From: CAXSBA01 sp965277105
GTDB lineage: Bacteria; Spirochaetota; UBA12135; COTS27; CAXSBA01
Direction of reading: 5' to 3'
NCBI GenBank assembly: GCA_965277105.1
Contig: OZ255710.1
Span: 186,001 to 250,000 of the forward strand
DNA: 64,000 nt
Below are positions 26,096-35,090 of the stretch, piece after piece. Every line of letters begins with the position of its first letter. Position 1 is the stretch's first letter. The notes under the pieces were generated by a model. That model was given only the letters and a program-made list of their open reading frames with translations, was not told where the DNA came from and searched no databases. Position numbers and translations under genes: made by a program.

Positions 26096-26882
26096 AGAAA
26101 TTTCAGTTGCCAAAAAAATTAGGAAAGTTCATGACTTTCTTAATCGAATGAAAATTTCCGAGAATGAAATTTCTATGATTGAAGGGGTGGTTTCTATTGA
26201 TGAATTTTCCGCTCGCGATATTATGATCCCCCGAGTGGATGTTATCTCCCTTAACCTACATGCCAAAAAAAAAGAAATTTACGATTTAGCTACTCAGAGT
26301 ATTCACTCACGAATCCCAGTATATGATGAGAACATTGACGATATTAAAGGGATTCTTCATCTTAGGGATCTGCTTCGAGCTTTATTGTCGGGGGAAAAAA
26401 ATATTGATTTAAAAAAGCATTTGACTAATCCTTTTTTTATCCCGGAAGCTAGAAAAATCATTGATGTTTTAAAAGACTTGCAGCAGATGCATCAACAAAT
26501 GGCCATAGTCGTTGATGAGTATGGTGGTTTTTCTGGGATTATCACTATGGAAAATATTTTAGAAGAGATTATCGGTGATGTGCAAGACGAAAGTGACGCT
26601 GAAAAGGAAGACATTATCCAGGTCGCTGATAAAATTTACTCTATTGATGCTCGTGCTGATCTAGCCACAATTAATCAAAGCTTACATCTCTCTTTAAAAG
26701 ATGAAAAGGCTGATACTATTGCAGGGTATTTGATAAATTGCTTTGGTTATGTCCCCAAAAAAGGTGAGAGTATTTTAGAGAATAACATTAATTTTAAAGT
26801 AAAAGCAAAAAGAGGGAATAGTATTTTAAGGATTGAAATGGAAATTATGAATAACGCAGTACCCGATAAAGAAGAAAACTAA
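26067..26882 (+). CDS. tlyC: TlyC/CorC-type CBS-domain protein
   Basis: Soluble member of the CorC/HlyC family: two CBS domains and a C-terminal CorC-HlyC (transporter-associated) domain, but no DUF21 membrane domain. Marks: SARDIMIPRVDVISL near residue 50, SRIPVYDENIDDIKGILHLR, QMAIVVDEYGGFSGIITMEN near 145, LEEIIGDVQDESD, and the C-terminal ADTIAGYLINCFGYVPKKGE. Spirochaetal TlyC homologues were first called haemolysins; that activity is doubtful and a role in divalent-metal homeostasis is more likely. The ATG at 26067 is preferred to a TTG two codons earlier. Confidence 0.9.
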   Translation: MSFIKNLISKEISVAKKIRKVHDFLNRMKISENEISMIEGVVSIDEFSARDIMIPRVDVISLNLHAKKKEIYDLATQSIHSRIPVYDENIDDIKGILHLRDLLRALLSGEKNIDLKKHLTNPFFIPEARKIIDVLKDLQQMHQQMAIVVDEYGGFSGIITMENILEEIIGDVQDESDAEKEDIIQVADKIYSIDARADLATINQSLHLSLKDEKADTIAGYLINCFGYVPKKGESILENNINFKVKAKRGNSILRIEMEIMNNAVPDKEEN

Positions 26883-26902
26883 AAAACAAAAGGAGAGTAA
26901 AT

Positions 26903-27628
26903 ATGTTAAAACGATTTTTAGGAGCAGGACTTGGTTGGGCTTTTGGTGGTCCGATAGGAGGAATTTTAGGCTGGTGGTTAGCTGGAAAAATTGGCAACCA
27001 ATCAAATCAGCAAAATTTTTTTAGTCGTAACCAAAATTCGCAAAGTACCTCTTCTGATTTTATGGTGGCTACCCTTATTTTAGCTTCGGAAGTTATTAAA
27101 GCAGATAATAGAGTTGTTAAGTCGGAAATAGATTTTGTTAAGAGTTTTCTTTTAAAATATTTTCCCGCTTCATCGGTTCAAGAAATGATGCTTTTTTTAA
27201 AAGAGATTCAGAATAGGAGTTATTCCCTGGGTGAAGTTTGCGAGCAAATTAATGGCAATATGAATTTAGAAGAAAAAATTCATATCCTCCACTTTTTATT
27301 TTCCATTAGTAAATCAGATAACGAAGTTCATCCTCAAGAATTAAAAGTAATTGAAGACATAGCCCGCTATTTAAATATTCCCCCTAATGTTATTCAATCA
27401 ATAAAGGCCATGTATGGGCAGAGTGATACCACTTCGGCCTATGCCATTTTAGGAGTAAAACAAGCAGATGATATTGAAACTATTAAGAAAAGGTTCCGCG
27501 ACTTATCATTTAAATATCACCCTGATAGAGTTGCTCACCTAGGAGAAGAGATCAGGAAAAACGCTGAAGAGAAATTTAAAACCATTTCGGATGCTTATGA
27601 AAAAATTAGGAAAGAAAGAAAATTTTAA
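26903..27628 (+). CDS. DjlA-like protein: TerB domain plus DnaJ domain
   Basis: 241 residues. The N-terminus is a Gly-rich membrane-like segment (GAGLGWAFGGPIGGILGWWL, residues 7-26), as in DjlA. A TerB-like helical domain follows (residues about 50-160, VIKADNRVVKSEIDFVKSF and SKSDNEVHPQE). The C-terminal J domain (from about residue 178, AYAILGVKQADD) holds the HPD motif (His206, KYHPDRVAHLGEE) that stimulates DnaK ATPase. Co-chaperone at the membrane is the likely role. AGGAGAG precedes the ATG. The next gene may overlap its 3' end. Confidence 0.88.
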   Translation: MLKRFLGAGLGWAFGGPIGGILGWWLAGKIGNQSNQQNFFSRNQNSQSTSSDFMVATLILASEVIKADNRVVKSEIDFVKSFLLKYFPASSVQEMMLFLKEIQNRSYSLGEVCEQINGNMNLEEKIHILHFLFSISKSDNEVHPQELKVIEDIARYLNIPPNVIQSIKAMYGQSDTTSAYAILGVKQADDIETIKKRFRDLSFKYHPDRVAHLGEEIRKNAEEKFKTISDAYEKIRKERKF

Positions 27629-28997
27629 TTTTTTATTGGCATTAATATTAAATAAAAAAATAATTATTGTTTTTTTTATTGTTATTGTTTTTGGGGCGTA
27701 TGCTAAGGCAAAACCAGAAGTCCTTGCCCAGCAAATTGAGATTATTGGTGAAGAGAATAAACTGTTAGATGAAGAATTTTGGATTAATCAGCAAAAATTT
27801 CCCAATAAAGAAATTTTAGATTATCCTACTATTGCTCAGTTAAATCAAAAAATCATTAAACGAGGTTATCTTTTAAATCCTTTAAATTTAGGGGAGAGGA
27901 TTAGTTCCCGTTTAGTGCTTAATTATTTAGACGAAGATTTAGCCCTTATTCGTCGCTATATTAAATATGATTTGGCCGGCAATCGTTACCGGGATCCTAG
28001 TTTTAAAAATTACTTAACTGAATTAATCGATTTAAAAGGTGTTTTAACCCGGCGAGTAGTTCAGGTGCAGTATGGCCTTACAGTGGGTAATGCTAATCTT
28101 CGTTTTTTCCCCACGGATAAAATTTATGTAAGAAAAAAAACGGATACTCATTTCGATATTATGCAGAAAAGCTTTCTGAGTCTCAATAATGCAGTGGCGA
28201 TTATCCATACTTCTAAAGATGGTAATTGGTATTTTGTGGAAAGTAAATACACTCGAGGCTGGTTGAAAAAAGAAAAAGTTGCTTTAGTGACTATGACTGA
28301 TTTGAAAAACTACTTAGCAGAAAAAAAATCGGTAATTACAGTGGAAGTAGAAAATCCCGTGTATCAAAATAAAAATGTTAGTAATTTAATAGTGAAAAAA
28401 ATTCCCATGGGAGTAAGTTTTAGATTAGCCGATGATTTTTCGCTTGAATACTTTGCTACTCTTGCCTCTGATGATTGGGTTAATATTTTACTGCCTTATA
28501 AAAGTATTTCTGAAAATCTTGCCTTTAAAAAAGTTTATATCCAAAAAAAATACCTTCATGAAAGTTATTTACCTTTAACGACGAAAAACCTTATCCACCA
28601 AAGTTTTAAATTTTTAAACATTCCCTATGCTTGGGGAGGGGATGAAAACGGGGTTGATTGCTCTTTGTTTTTAGTAAGGGTGTTTAATACTTTTGGAATT
28701 GAGCTGCCAAGATCTTCTAATCTCCAAAAAAAGATTTTTAACCAAGAATTAAAAGTGGTTAATCAAAATCACTACCCTCAAATAGCTTTTTTAGCTAAGC
28801 CTAATCACATCATGCTTTTTTTAGGGAGCTATCAAAAACGAGACTATTATATTCATAGTTTATGGTCATTTCGTAATGAGAGAGATGAAGAGATTGAAAT
28901 AAAATCGGTTATTGTTAGTGACAGTGAATTGGGTGCTGGTAGTTACTTAGGGAGCTTAAAAGAAAGAATAAATTACCAAGGGGCTTTATTGAATTAA
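27591..28997 (+). CDS. NlpC/P60 cell-wall hydrolase with SH3 domains
   Basis: Secreted peptidoglycan peptidase, 468 residues. A membrane/signal segment (KKIIIVFFIVIVFGAYAKA, residues about 23-41) is followed by a region with SH3-like folds, e.g. NWYFVESKYTRGWLKKEKV near residue 210. The C-terminal NlpC/P60 domain has AWGGDENGVDCSLFLVRVF (catalytic Cys357) and a later catalytic His in LAKPNHIMLFLG. ATG 27591 would overlap the djlA-like gene by 38 bases; a TTG at 27636, just after that stop, gives a more usual signal-peptide length and may be the true start. Acts on stem-peptide bonds, consistent with DAP-type peptidoglycan. Confidence 0.85.
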   Translation: MLMKKLGKKENFNFLLALILNKKIIIVFFIVIVFGAYAKAKPEVLAQQIEIIGEENKLLDEEFWINQQKFPNKEILDYPTIAQLNQKIIKRGYLLNPLNLGERISSRLVLNYLDEDLALIRRYIKYDLAGNRYRDPSFKNYLTELIDLKGVLTRRVVQVQYGLTVGNANLRFFPTDKIYVRKKTDTHFDIMQKSFLSLNNAVAIIHTSKDGNWYFVESKYTRGWLKKEKVALVTMTDLKNYLAEKKSVITVEVENPVYQNKNVSNLIVKKIPMGVSFRLADDFSLEYFATLASDDWVNILLPYKSISENLAFKKVYIQKKYLHESYLPLTTKNLIHQSFKFLNIPYAWGGDENGVDCSLFLVRVFNTFGIELPRSSNLQKKIFNQELKVVNQNHYPQIAFLAKPNHIMLFLGSYQKRDYYIHSLWSFRNERDEEIEIKSVIVSDSELGAGSYLGSLKERINYQGALLN

Positions 28998-29035
28998 ATA
29001 GAAAGTTAGTTGAAACAACAAATGAAGCGAAAAAG

Positions 29036-29108
29036 CTCCTCGAGTAGGACTCGAACCTACGACCAATTGATTAACAGTCAACTGCTCTACCAACTGAGCT
29101 ATCGAGGA
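29036..29108 (-). tRNA. tRNA-Asn (anticodon GTT)
   Basis: A full cloverleaf reads on the minus strand: acceptor arms TCCTCGA and TCGAGGA pair seven of seven; T8-A9; D stem GCTC/GAGC with the AGTTGGTA loop; anticodon loop CTGTTAA giving GTT; T arm GTAGG-TTCGAGT-CCTAC; discriminator G. The CCA end is not encoded. It lies in the 160-base gap between the NlpC/P60 gene and waaA. Confidence 0.97.
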
Positions 29109-29159
29109 ACCATGACTATATTGTACCATTGTTTTTAAGTTTTTAATGAGATTTTTTTT

Positions 29160-30407
29160 ATGAATATTATTTTTCATTTTTTACTTTACTCTTTTTATAC
29201 TCTAATTTTTTTGCCTGTGGCTTTTGTTAGTTTATTGTTTTTCTTTATTAGTAATAAAATAACTTTTACTAATTTTTTTCAAAAACTAGGATTTATCCCT
29301 CTTGAAAATTCTGCAAAAAAAAGCTACGTTCATATACATATTTGCTCTATCGGAGAATGGAATACTTTTTTACCTTTCTTAGTTGCTTTTGAGAAAAAAA
29401 CTAAAGAAAATATTTTAATCACTTATTTCAACCAAGATTTAAGTAGCACTATTTTAGAAAGTAATCTCGTAGATAAGTGCTTTTTTTTGCCCCTAGAAAA
29501 TCCTTTAGCCCTTTTTTTGATGATTAAAATTTACCGCATAAAATACACTATTATTTCTGAGGCAGAATCCTGGCCGGGGCTTCTTTTTATGTTACGGTTT
29601 TTTAGAAAAAAAACTTTTTTAGTTAATGCTGCTTTGTTTGTCGAAGAATTTCACCGCTATCAAAAGTTGAGATTTTTTTTTAGAACACTTTTTAATCTTT
29701 ATCATAAAATTTATCCCACTTCCTCGAGTTTTTTAGAAAGGTTTTCAACTTTAGGTGTGCAATCAGAAAAGTTGCTTTTAGGAGGTAATTTTAAATTAGC
29801 AAATAATACTAAAAAAAGCAAAGAAATTTCTTTTAACGTTTCTACCTCTAAAAAAATTATCATCCTCGCTTCTTTTCATTTCAAAGAAATCAAAGCTATT
29901 TTTCATTCTCTTAAAGAATTTTTTAAAAATCCTCAGTACGTTTTTTTTATTGCTCCTAGAAGTTTATTAGAAAAAGCAAAATGGGATAATTTTTTAAAAA
30001 GCCAACAAATAAATTTTAAATTAAGAAGTTCCCTTGGAGTTATTGATAACCGCCATCATCTTTTTATTGATAGCTATGGCGAGCTTGCTTCCTTTTATCA
30101 AAAAGCAAGTTTGGTTATTATGGGAGGGAGTTTTATCCCCATTGGTGGGCATAATTTTTTAGAAGCGATTAGAGAAAATAAGCCAATTATTCTAGGGCCT
30201 TATATGGAGCATTTTTCTGATTTAGTGGAAATTTTTCGAAAAGAGCTTTTTTTCTCTAGTAGCGAAAACCTTAAAAATGACTTAACGATTATTCTTAATA
30301 ACTTGGCTAATTTTAAGGAAAATACTTATCAAAAAAAATTAAATAAAAATCAAAAAGTAATTGCAAGCGTTTTAAGCTCAATTTTACAAGAAGTAAAAAA
30401 TGCTTGA
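29160..30407 (+). CDS. waaA: 3-deoxy-D-manno-octulosonic acid (Kdo) transferase
   Basis: Inner-membrane glycosyltransferase adding Kdo to lipid A precursors. 415 residues; an N-terminal hydrophobic anchor (residues about 3-30) is followed by the GT-B fold. Family signatures: HICSIGEWNTFLPFL near residue 60 (usually SVGE), the catalytic-region SEAESWPGLLF near 135, NAALFVEEFHRY, and the nucleotide-sugar motif GGSFIPIGGHNFLEAI near 325 followed by ILGPYMEHFSDL. Together with lpxB and fabZ it indicates an outer membrane with lipid A and Kdo. A single gene cannot tell whether it adds one, two or more Kdo units. Confidence 0.93.
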   Translation: MNIIFHFLLYSFYTLIFLPVAFVSLLFFFISNKITFTNFFQKLGFIPLENSAKKSYVHIHICSIGEWNTFLPFLVAFEKKTKENILITYFNQDLSSTILESNLVDKCFFLPLENPLALFLMIKIYRIKYTIISEAESWPGLLFMLRFFRKKTFLVNAALFVEEFHRYQKLRFFFRTLFNLYHKIYPTSSSFLERFSTLGVQSEKLLLGGNFKLANNTKKSKEISFNVSTSKKIIILASFHFKEIKAIFHSLKEFFKNPQYVFFIAPRSLLEKAKWDNFLKSQQINFKLRSSLGVIDNRHHLFIDSYGELASFYQKASLVIMGGSFIPIGGHNFLEAIRENKPIILGPYMEHFSDLVEIFRKELFFSSSENLKNDLTIILNNLANFKENTYQKKLNKNQKVIASVLSSILQEVKNA

Positions 30408-30408
30408 T

Positions 30409-31103
30409 CTAATGGTAAGGATCAACTCCTTCAATTAGTATTTCTTTTAATCTTTCGGTAACTGTCCTCCATTGTTCATCACTGACCTTCTTAATACCTC
30501 TAGTCCCTGTTGGATGACTGGTGCCTAATAGTGTTTTTCCATCTTGAGCTTTATTCGAATAAAGTAATCTTATATTTTTTCTTCCAATTTTTTCTGAAAT
30601 TAATGTTTGATAGTTACTGGATTTTAAAATTGTGCAGACGGAATGGGATGCTCCTATAGATAAAGAAAAAATTATTTTAGGATTAATTTTCTCAATAATT
30701 TTTTTTAACATAGGGAAGACAAAACTTTTCTGCGTTTTCCCACTTCCAGCCATTTTGTTCATAAAAACTCCCAATCCCACTAGATTGGAAAAAAACCCTA
30801 TTAATCATTACACTGTTTTTTAATTTTTTTTCTAGCCCATCCCCAGGAAATATTTCTTTCATTTTCTTTGCTAATCGATAATACCCATTTTCGCTAAAAA
30901 GATCATGCTTCTCTGGAGGGGCATCATGACAGTGACCTGGATTTTCTGAACATCCTCCTAGGTTATCTCCTATTAGTAGGAGATCAGGTTCGTAAATTAC
31001 GGGACTTAGAAAAACGGCCCTAGCCTTGCTATTGAGGTTGAGGGTCTAAACTTTCTTGCTTTTCATTTACTTGGTCATATATTTCTTTTATCCAATCTTC
31101 CAT
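30409..31103 (-). pseudogene. Uracil-DNA-glycosylase-like gene broken by two frameshifts
   Basis: Three overlapping frames on the minus strand make one protein of about 230 residues. From ATG 31103, frame one gives MEDWIKEIYDQVNEKQESL and stops at 31031-31029. The next frame continues with FLSPVIYEPDLLLIGDNLGG and LFSENGYYRLAKKMKEIF to residue context EKFCLPYVKK. At an eight-base T run (30699-30706; A run on the coding strand) it shifts to the final frame (IIEKINPKIIFSLSIGASH, LLGTSHPTG). Removing one A there restores the frame. The pattern, with a GD-x-x-G loop early and HPTG late, resembles uracil-DNA-glycosylase-fold proteins, but the family call is tentative. The middle frame has no start codon of its own, supporting disruption or sequence error. 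Confidence 0.6.
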
Positions 31104-31118
31104 TTTTATTGTATTTGA

Positions 31119-31520
31119 TTATGATGAAAAGAAAAAGTCAATTTCTTTTTGTGCGTTTTCATCGCTATCGGAGCCATGAATGGCATTTTTTTCTTTAGAA
31201 GTGCCATACGATTTTCTAATGGTATTTTCTTGAGCTAACTGTGGGTCGGTATCACCAATGAGTTCTCGAAAATTCTCTACTGCATTTTCTTTAGAAAGAG
31301 CTACTGCTACTATTTCTCCTTCTGTCATATAATCAATTAAATCTTGAAAAAAAGGTTTCTGGCTATGCACAGCATAAAATTTCTCGGCTTGCTTTTTAGT
31401 TAGTTGGAGTTTTTTTAAGTGGGTAATTTTAAAGTTATTTTCTTCAATAATTTTTAGAATAGCACCAATGACATTATTGGTAACGGCATCTGTTTTGATA
31501 ATAGCTAAAGTTTGATTCAT
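31119..31520 (-). CDS. ndk: Nucleoside diphosphate kinase
   Basis: Transfers gamma-phosphate between nucleoside triphosphates and diphosphates. 133 residues, slightly short. The N-terminus TLAIIKTDAV and the active-site histidine His115 in NAIHGSDS are clear; the GEIVAVAL-x-KENAVENFRELIG core is typical. Last gene of the overlapping operon that starts with the lipoprotein gene at 34943; it begins three bases after the preceding gene ends. Confidence 0.95.
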   Translation of the reverse strand: MNQTLAIIKTDAVTNNVIGAILKIIEENNFKITHLKKLQLTKKQAEKFYAVHSQKPFFQDLIDYMTEGEIVAVALSKENAVENFRELIGDTDPQLAQENTIRKSYGTSKEKNAIHGSDSDENAQKEIDFFFSS

Positions 31521-31523
31521 TTT

Positions 31524-32336
31524 TTACCTCGATAATATTTTTTTTAAGACATGGTTTTTAATTTGCTCTAAGTCCCTATCTGGGAAATTACTATAAGCTA
31601 AATAAATTATTTTTTTTAATTTATTTTCCTTAGTGCTGTCGTAAAGCATCCTTAAAAAGGTAAGTTCTTCTGTTTTATTTTCTTCGCTACCTTTTTGGTC
31701 GTAGTAATTTTCAAAAAATTCTTCCTGGTTTGCAATATTTTTAGATGTTAGAAAAGTTAATAGCTCATTCACTTCTTTTTTAAAATTAATGAAATACTTG
31801 GCATTTAAGAGCTCTATAGTTTTTTTGCCTTTTCTAAGGTACTCGTTAAAAAAAATAATGTTTTTTTTCCTTTGCTCAATTAAGCCCATTAAATTATTTT
31901 TTTGCTTTTTAAGATAATCTAATGAAAAAGCTTTATTTTTAATTAGTATTAGGTGTTCTACTATCCATTTTTTTTGAATTAAAGAAGCTTGTTTTAATTT
32001 TTCGATAAGCTCTTTTTGAGATAAGTTAAAAGTTGCTACTTTTTTTTCATCATTTTTTTTTGAAGGATTTTCATCTGGAGTATTTTGAGCTTGAGAATTA
32101 GCAGTAGTATTATCTAACTCTTGGGTTCGTTGATTATTTTGAATAATTTTTTTTAAATCTTCTTCATCTAAAAAGCTAAGGATTAAATTACTCGCTTTAA
32201 AAAAACTAGTAGAATCAATTTTACTTAATTCACTTTTCGTATAAAAAAAATACAAAATATGACACTGCTCGGCAGTTAAACTATTAACATTAATCTCTTT
32301 ATTAATCGAAGCGATTGTTTTTTTTATTCTTTCCAA
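31524..32336 (-). CDS. Unknown helical, lysine-rich cytoplasmic protein
   Basis: 270 residues, no family recognised. No signal peptide or transmembrane segment. The N-terminal 75 residues look like a small helical domain (LTAEQCHILYFFYTKSEL), followed by a low-complexity Asn/Gln/Lys linker (residues about 75-105) and a longer helical region with coiled-coil character (KKQKNNLMGLIEQRKKNII). It overlaps the esterase gene by 13 bases and is followed immediately by ndk, so it is certainly co-transcribed. It has the layout of an assembly or scaffold protein, but that is only an impression. Confidence 0.6.
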   Translation of the reverse strand: MERIKKTIASINKEINVNSLTAEQCHILYFFYTKSELSKIDSTSFFKASNLILSFLDEEDLKKIIQNNQRTQELDNTTANSQAQNTPDENPSKKNDEKKVATFNLSQKELIEKLKQASLIQKKWIVEHLILIKNKAFSLDYLKKQKNNLMGLIEQRKKNIIFFNEYLRKGKKTIELLNAKYFINFKKEVNELLTFLTSKNIANQEEFFENYYDQKGSEENKTEELTFLRMLYDSTKENKLKKIIYLAYSNFPDRDLEQIKNHVLKKILSR

Positions 32337-32995
32337 TTTTGAATCATCCAGTTATTTAAATCTTTTATTTCTTGATTAGAAATGCTGTGGTCAATGTCAT
32401 AAGTACGCCAAATTAACGAGCATTTTTCGTTTAATAAAAAGTCTTTACTCATCTCCGCAAGTTTAAAATCAACCACATTGTCATATTTCCCATGAGCCAT
32501 AAAAATAGGAGTTTTTTGAACGATGCTAGATTCTATCATTGTTTTTTCTTGGTTTAAAATATAAGCAGATAAAATAAAAATTCCGGCTAGGGGTAAGTTT
32601 AAAAATAAAGCTAAGGCGAAACTAGTTGCTCCCCCTTGGGAAAATCCTCCAATTATAATATTCTCACTTTTTATTCCTTGATTAATTTCGCTTTCAACTA
32701 TTTTTTTTAGCAAGTGAAGTGAAAAAGTCAAAGTTTCTTTTTGGTACTCTCTTGTGAAATTAATACTTTCAATATTATACCATGCTGGCATGGCCAGGTG
32801 ATTATTTATTGTTACCGGGATGATGGGGGCATGGGGAAAAATATATTTTATTTTCCATTCTTCTGGGAAGTTGAAAAGATTAGGAATGTTTAAAAAATCA
32901 TCTCCACTAGCGCCTAACCCATGCAACATGATAATTACTTTGTTATAAGTTTTTTCTAGGTTAGGAATAATTTCAATTTTTTCTAAGTCAGTCAT
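32324..32995 (-). CDS. Alpha/beta-hydrolase (phospholipase/carboxylesterase family)
   Basis: Cytoplasmic serine hydrolase of 223 residues similar to carboxylesterase/acyl-thioesterase YpfH-EstB-type enzymes. Oxyanion loop VIIMLHGLGASGDDF near residue 20; nucleophile elbow GGFSQGGATS with Ser119; acid Asp172 in MAHGKYDNVV; catalytic His203 in YDIDHSIS. The triad is complete. It overlaps aspartate kinase upstream by four bases and the unknown gene downstream by 13 bases. Natural substrate not deducible. Confidence 0.9.
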   Translation of the reverse strand: MTDLEKIEIIPNLEKTYNKVIIMLHGLGASGDDFLNIPNLFNFPEEWKIKYIFPHAPIIPVTINNHLAMPAWYNIESINFTREYQKETLTFSLHLLKKIVESEINQGIKSENIIIGGFSQGGATSFALALFLNLPLAGIFILSAYILNQEKTMIESSIVQKTPIFMAHGKYDNVVDFKLAEMSKDFLLNEKCSLIWRTYDIDHSISNQEIKDLNNWMIQNWKE

Positions 32996-34404
32996 TTTTT
33001 AGAGAAGAAAAAGCTATTTAAATTAGCAATTGCTTGGTTGTAATTTTTTCGGTCAATAACAAATTGCATATTAACTTGGCGAAGGGATTGGGAAATGCAT
33101 TTGATATTAATATTAGCCTTACTTAGCACGTTGGTTGTTTGAGCTAAGATCCCCGGGATACTAATATTAGTGCCGATGACCGAAATCACCGCTACTTTCT
33201 CAACGCTAACTTTATAGTATTTTTTTTCCAATTTAGTCAGTAGGTTTTTGTTTAATTTGTTTTCCCAGATTACCTGAGAAATGCTATTAGCGTTAGTGGT
33301 TTTTAAAATAAAACTAATTTTTTGCTCCTCTAAAATCTTAGCTATTTCTAAATCAAAACCCGCTTTGCCAATCATTTCGGGGTCATGCACTTCGATGAGA
33401 ACCACCTTTTTGGTCCCAGTAATAATCTCAATTTTTGCTTTTTTACCAATGTAGCTTTTGGTGATTAAAGTGCCTTGATGTTTAGGTTCAAAAGTATTTT
33501 TCACCCTTAGATTAATATCGTTTTTTTCTAAAGGCTTAGAGGCCCGAGGATGGATGGCTTCCATGCCCACATCAGCAAGTTGGTCGGCTACATCGTAGTT
33601 CGTTTGGCCTACTGGAAAAGTATTTTCTTCTCCGACAATTTTAGGATCAGCAGAAGACAAGTGATACTCTTTATGAATAATGGCTTCTTTAATAGTTTTT
33701 TTGAATTTATTTTTAAAGATAATCGCTATTTTACTAAAAGTAATATCGGAATAGCCACGATCAAACTGCCGCATAATGCCATCTATCCCCTTCACATAAC
33801 CAGTAACAAAAGGAAGATTTTTATTAATATTTACTTTTTTAAATTCGAAGCCCAGCCGCTGATCAATCGTAAGGTTTTTTTTATCGTTAAAGCCACTTAA
33901 ATCTAAAAAGAGCGCATTGTAGCCAAGGTTTTGTAAAATATTCGCCGAATTAAACGCTGAGTGAGATTCGCCTATAGAAGCAATAATCTCCCTAGCTACC
34001 GCGAAGAGGTTATTTTTAATAATATAACCAGAGGATAATAAATTGTTAAGATTAATGAGTAGCTCATCCACTCTAGCGATTCGCTCAAGGATGAACTTTT
34101 CTGCGCTAGCTAAATCTAATCCTAATTCCTTTAACTTTTTATTAATGTTTAATAAAAACTCTAATACGTTTTTTATTTCTTTTTTAAAGCCATTATTTTT
34201 AATGAACTTATGGTAGAGCCCTTCTTTGCCAGTTTTTTTATCTTCTAAAAGGATGTTAGTAACATTGCCATAAGCTGAAAGAACGAATATCCGATTATAG
34301 GGATTGTTGTCATTAAGAAAATTATCTTGGTTTAAGATAATATTATTTAAGACTTTTCCAAATTGGGACATTGAGGTCCCGCCAATTTTTTCTATAGTAA
34401 TCAT
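32992..34404 (-). CDS. Aspartate kinase
   Basis: Phosphorylates aspartate, the first step towards lysine/DAP, threonine and methionine. 470 residues: amino-acid kinase domain (IEKIGGTSMSQFGKV at residues 4-18, SADPKIVGEENTFPVGQTNY near 250, DVGMEAIHPRASKPLE near 280) and two C-terminal ACT domains (VAVISVIGTNISIPGILAQ near 410) that usually bind feedback amino acids. The GGTSMS variant of the N-terminal loop is seen in one branch of aspartate kinases. Overlaps its neighbours on both sides by four bases. Works with asd (8615), dapA and lysA. Confidence 0.92.
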   Translation of the reverse strand: MITIEKIGGTSMSQFGKVLNNIILNQDNFLNDNNPYNRIFVLSAYGNVTNILLEDKKTGKEGLYHKFIKNNGFKKEIKNVLEFLLNINKKLKELGLDLASAEKFILERIARVDELLINLNNLLSSGYIIKNNLFAVAREIIASIGESHSAFNSANILQNLGYNALFLDLSGFNDKKNLTIDQRLGFEFKKVNINKNLPFVTGYVKGIDGIMRQFDRGYSDITFSKIAIIFKNKFKKTIKEAIIHKEYHLSSADPKIVGEENTFPVGQTNYDVADQLADVGMEAIHPRASKPLEKNDINLRVKNTFEPKHQGTLITKSYIGKKAKIEIITGTKKVVLIEVHDPEMIGKAGFDLEIAKILEEQKISFILKTTNANSISQVIWENKLNKNLLTKLEKKYYKVSVEKVAVISVIGTNISIPGILAQTTNVLSKANINIKCISQSLRQVNMQFVIDRKNYNQAIANLNSFFFSKK

Positions 34405-34943
34405 TGCTTTTTAATGAAGTTTTGTTTATAATTAATGTTTTGGTAATTTACGCTAACTTGCCATTCCTCTTCATTTATTTTTTTAAAGTATAAAGAAGCA
34501 TTATCGACAATTTTTTGATTGGCACTTTGGCTGGCATTTAACACTTCGTAATAATAAAAATGAACATCAGTAAGGTCGGAATTAGTATAGGCTAGTTCGT
34601 TAGTAGTAATATTAAAGTTAGTTATTTCAATAAAAAATTTATAATCAAAAAGTTTAAAGTTATTGGTGGTATTAAAAAAGTTAGGATTGTAGTGGATGGG
34701 ATTGCGATGCTCGTGATAAAAGACAAAATAATCGTTAGCTTCAGTTCTATCAACTAGGTTAGGAACCAAACTACTACTCCCTGATGAAAAAAGTTGGTTT
34801 TCACTTACAAAGGCAACTTCTTTATTGTTATAAAAGTAATAATTATCAATAGCTGGTAATGAAATTAAATCATCATTGGTAGAATTACAGGCAATAAATA
34901 AAATAAATACTCCCAATTTTTGCCATAAATTTTTTTTATTCAC
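34401..34943 (-). CDS. Predicted lipoprotein of unknown function
   Basis: 180 residues starting with GTG. The N-terminus NKKNLWQKLGVFILFIAC is a lipoprotein signal with Cys at residue 19. The mature part is rich in Asn, Tyr and Phe and looks beta-structured (YYFYNNKEVAFVSENQLF, DVHFYYYEVLNAS). No family recognised. First gene of the operon; its end overlaps aspartate kinase by four bases, an odd pairing of a surface protein with a biosynthetic enzyme. Confidence 0.6.
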   Translation of the reverse strand: MNKKNLWQKLGVFILFIACNSTNDDLISLPAIDNYYFYNNKEVAFVSENQLFSSGSSSLVPNLVDRTEANDYFVFYHEHRNPIHYNPNFFNTTNNFKLFDYKFFIEITNFNITTNELAYTNSDLTDVHFYYYEVLNASQSANQKIVDNASLYFKKINEEEWQVSVNYQNINYKQNFIKKQ

Positions 34944-35090
34944 CTATTCTAATTTTATCATGGGATAGGTTTTTCTTAAAAATCTAGGTTACAGAATTCT
35001 TACAATGGGAAAATTATAGTAGAAAATATATTAAAAAAATAATTTAAAAGCTGTTGGGGGAGGAGAAAATTTTAGAGAAACTTACAAGGG

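Noticed and set aside
26061..26882. TlyC-type protein as a haemolysin
   Set aside because: The domain content (CBS pair plus CorC-HlyC domain) supports a metal-transport-related role; haemolysin naming in this family is historical.
28986..29177. Minus-strand open frame of 63 codons across the tRNA-Asn gene
   Set aside because: It reads straight through a complete tRNA cloverleaf and has no homology-like features; the frame is incidental.
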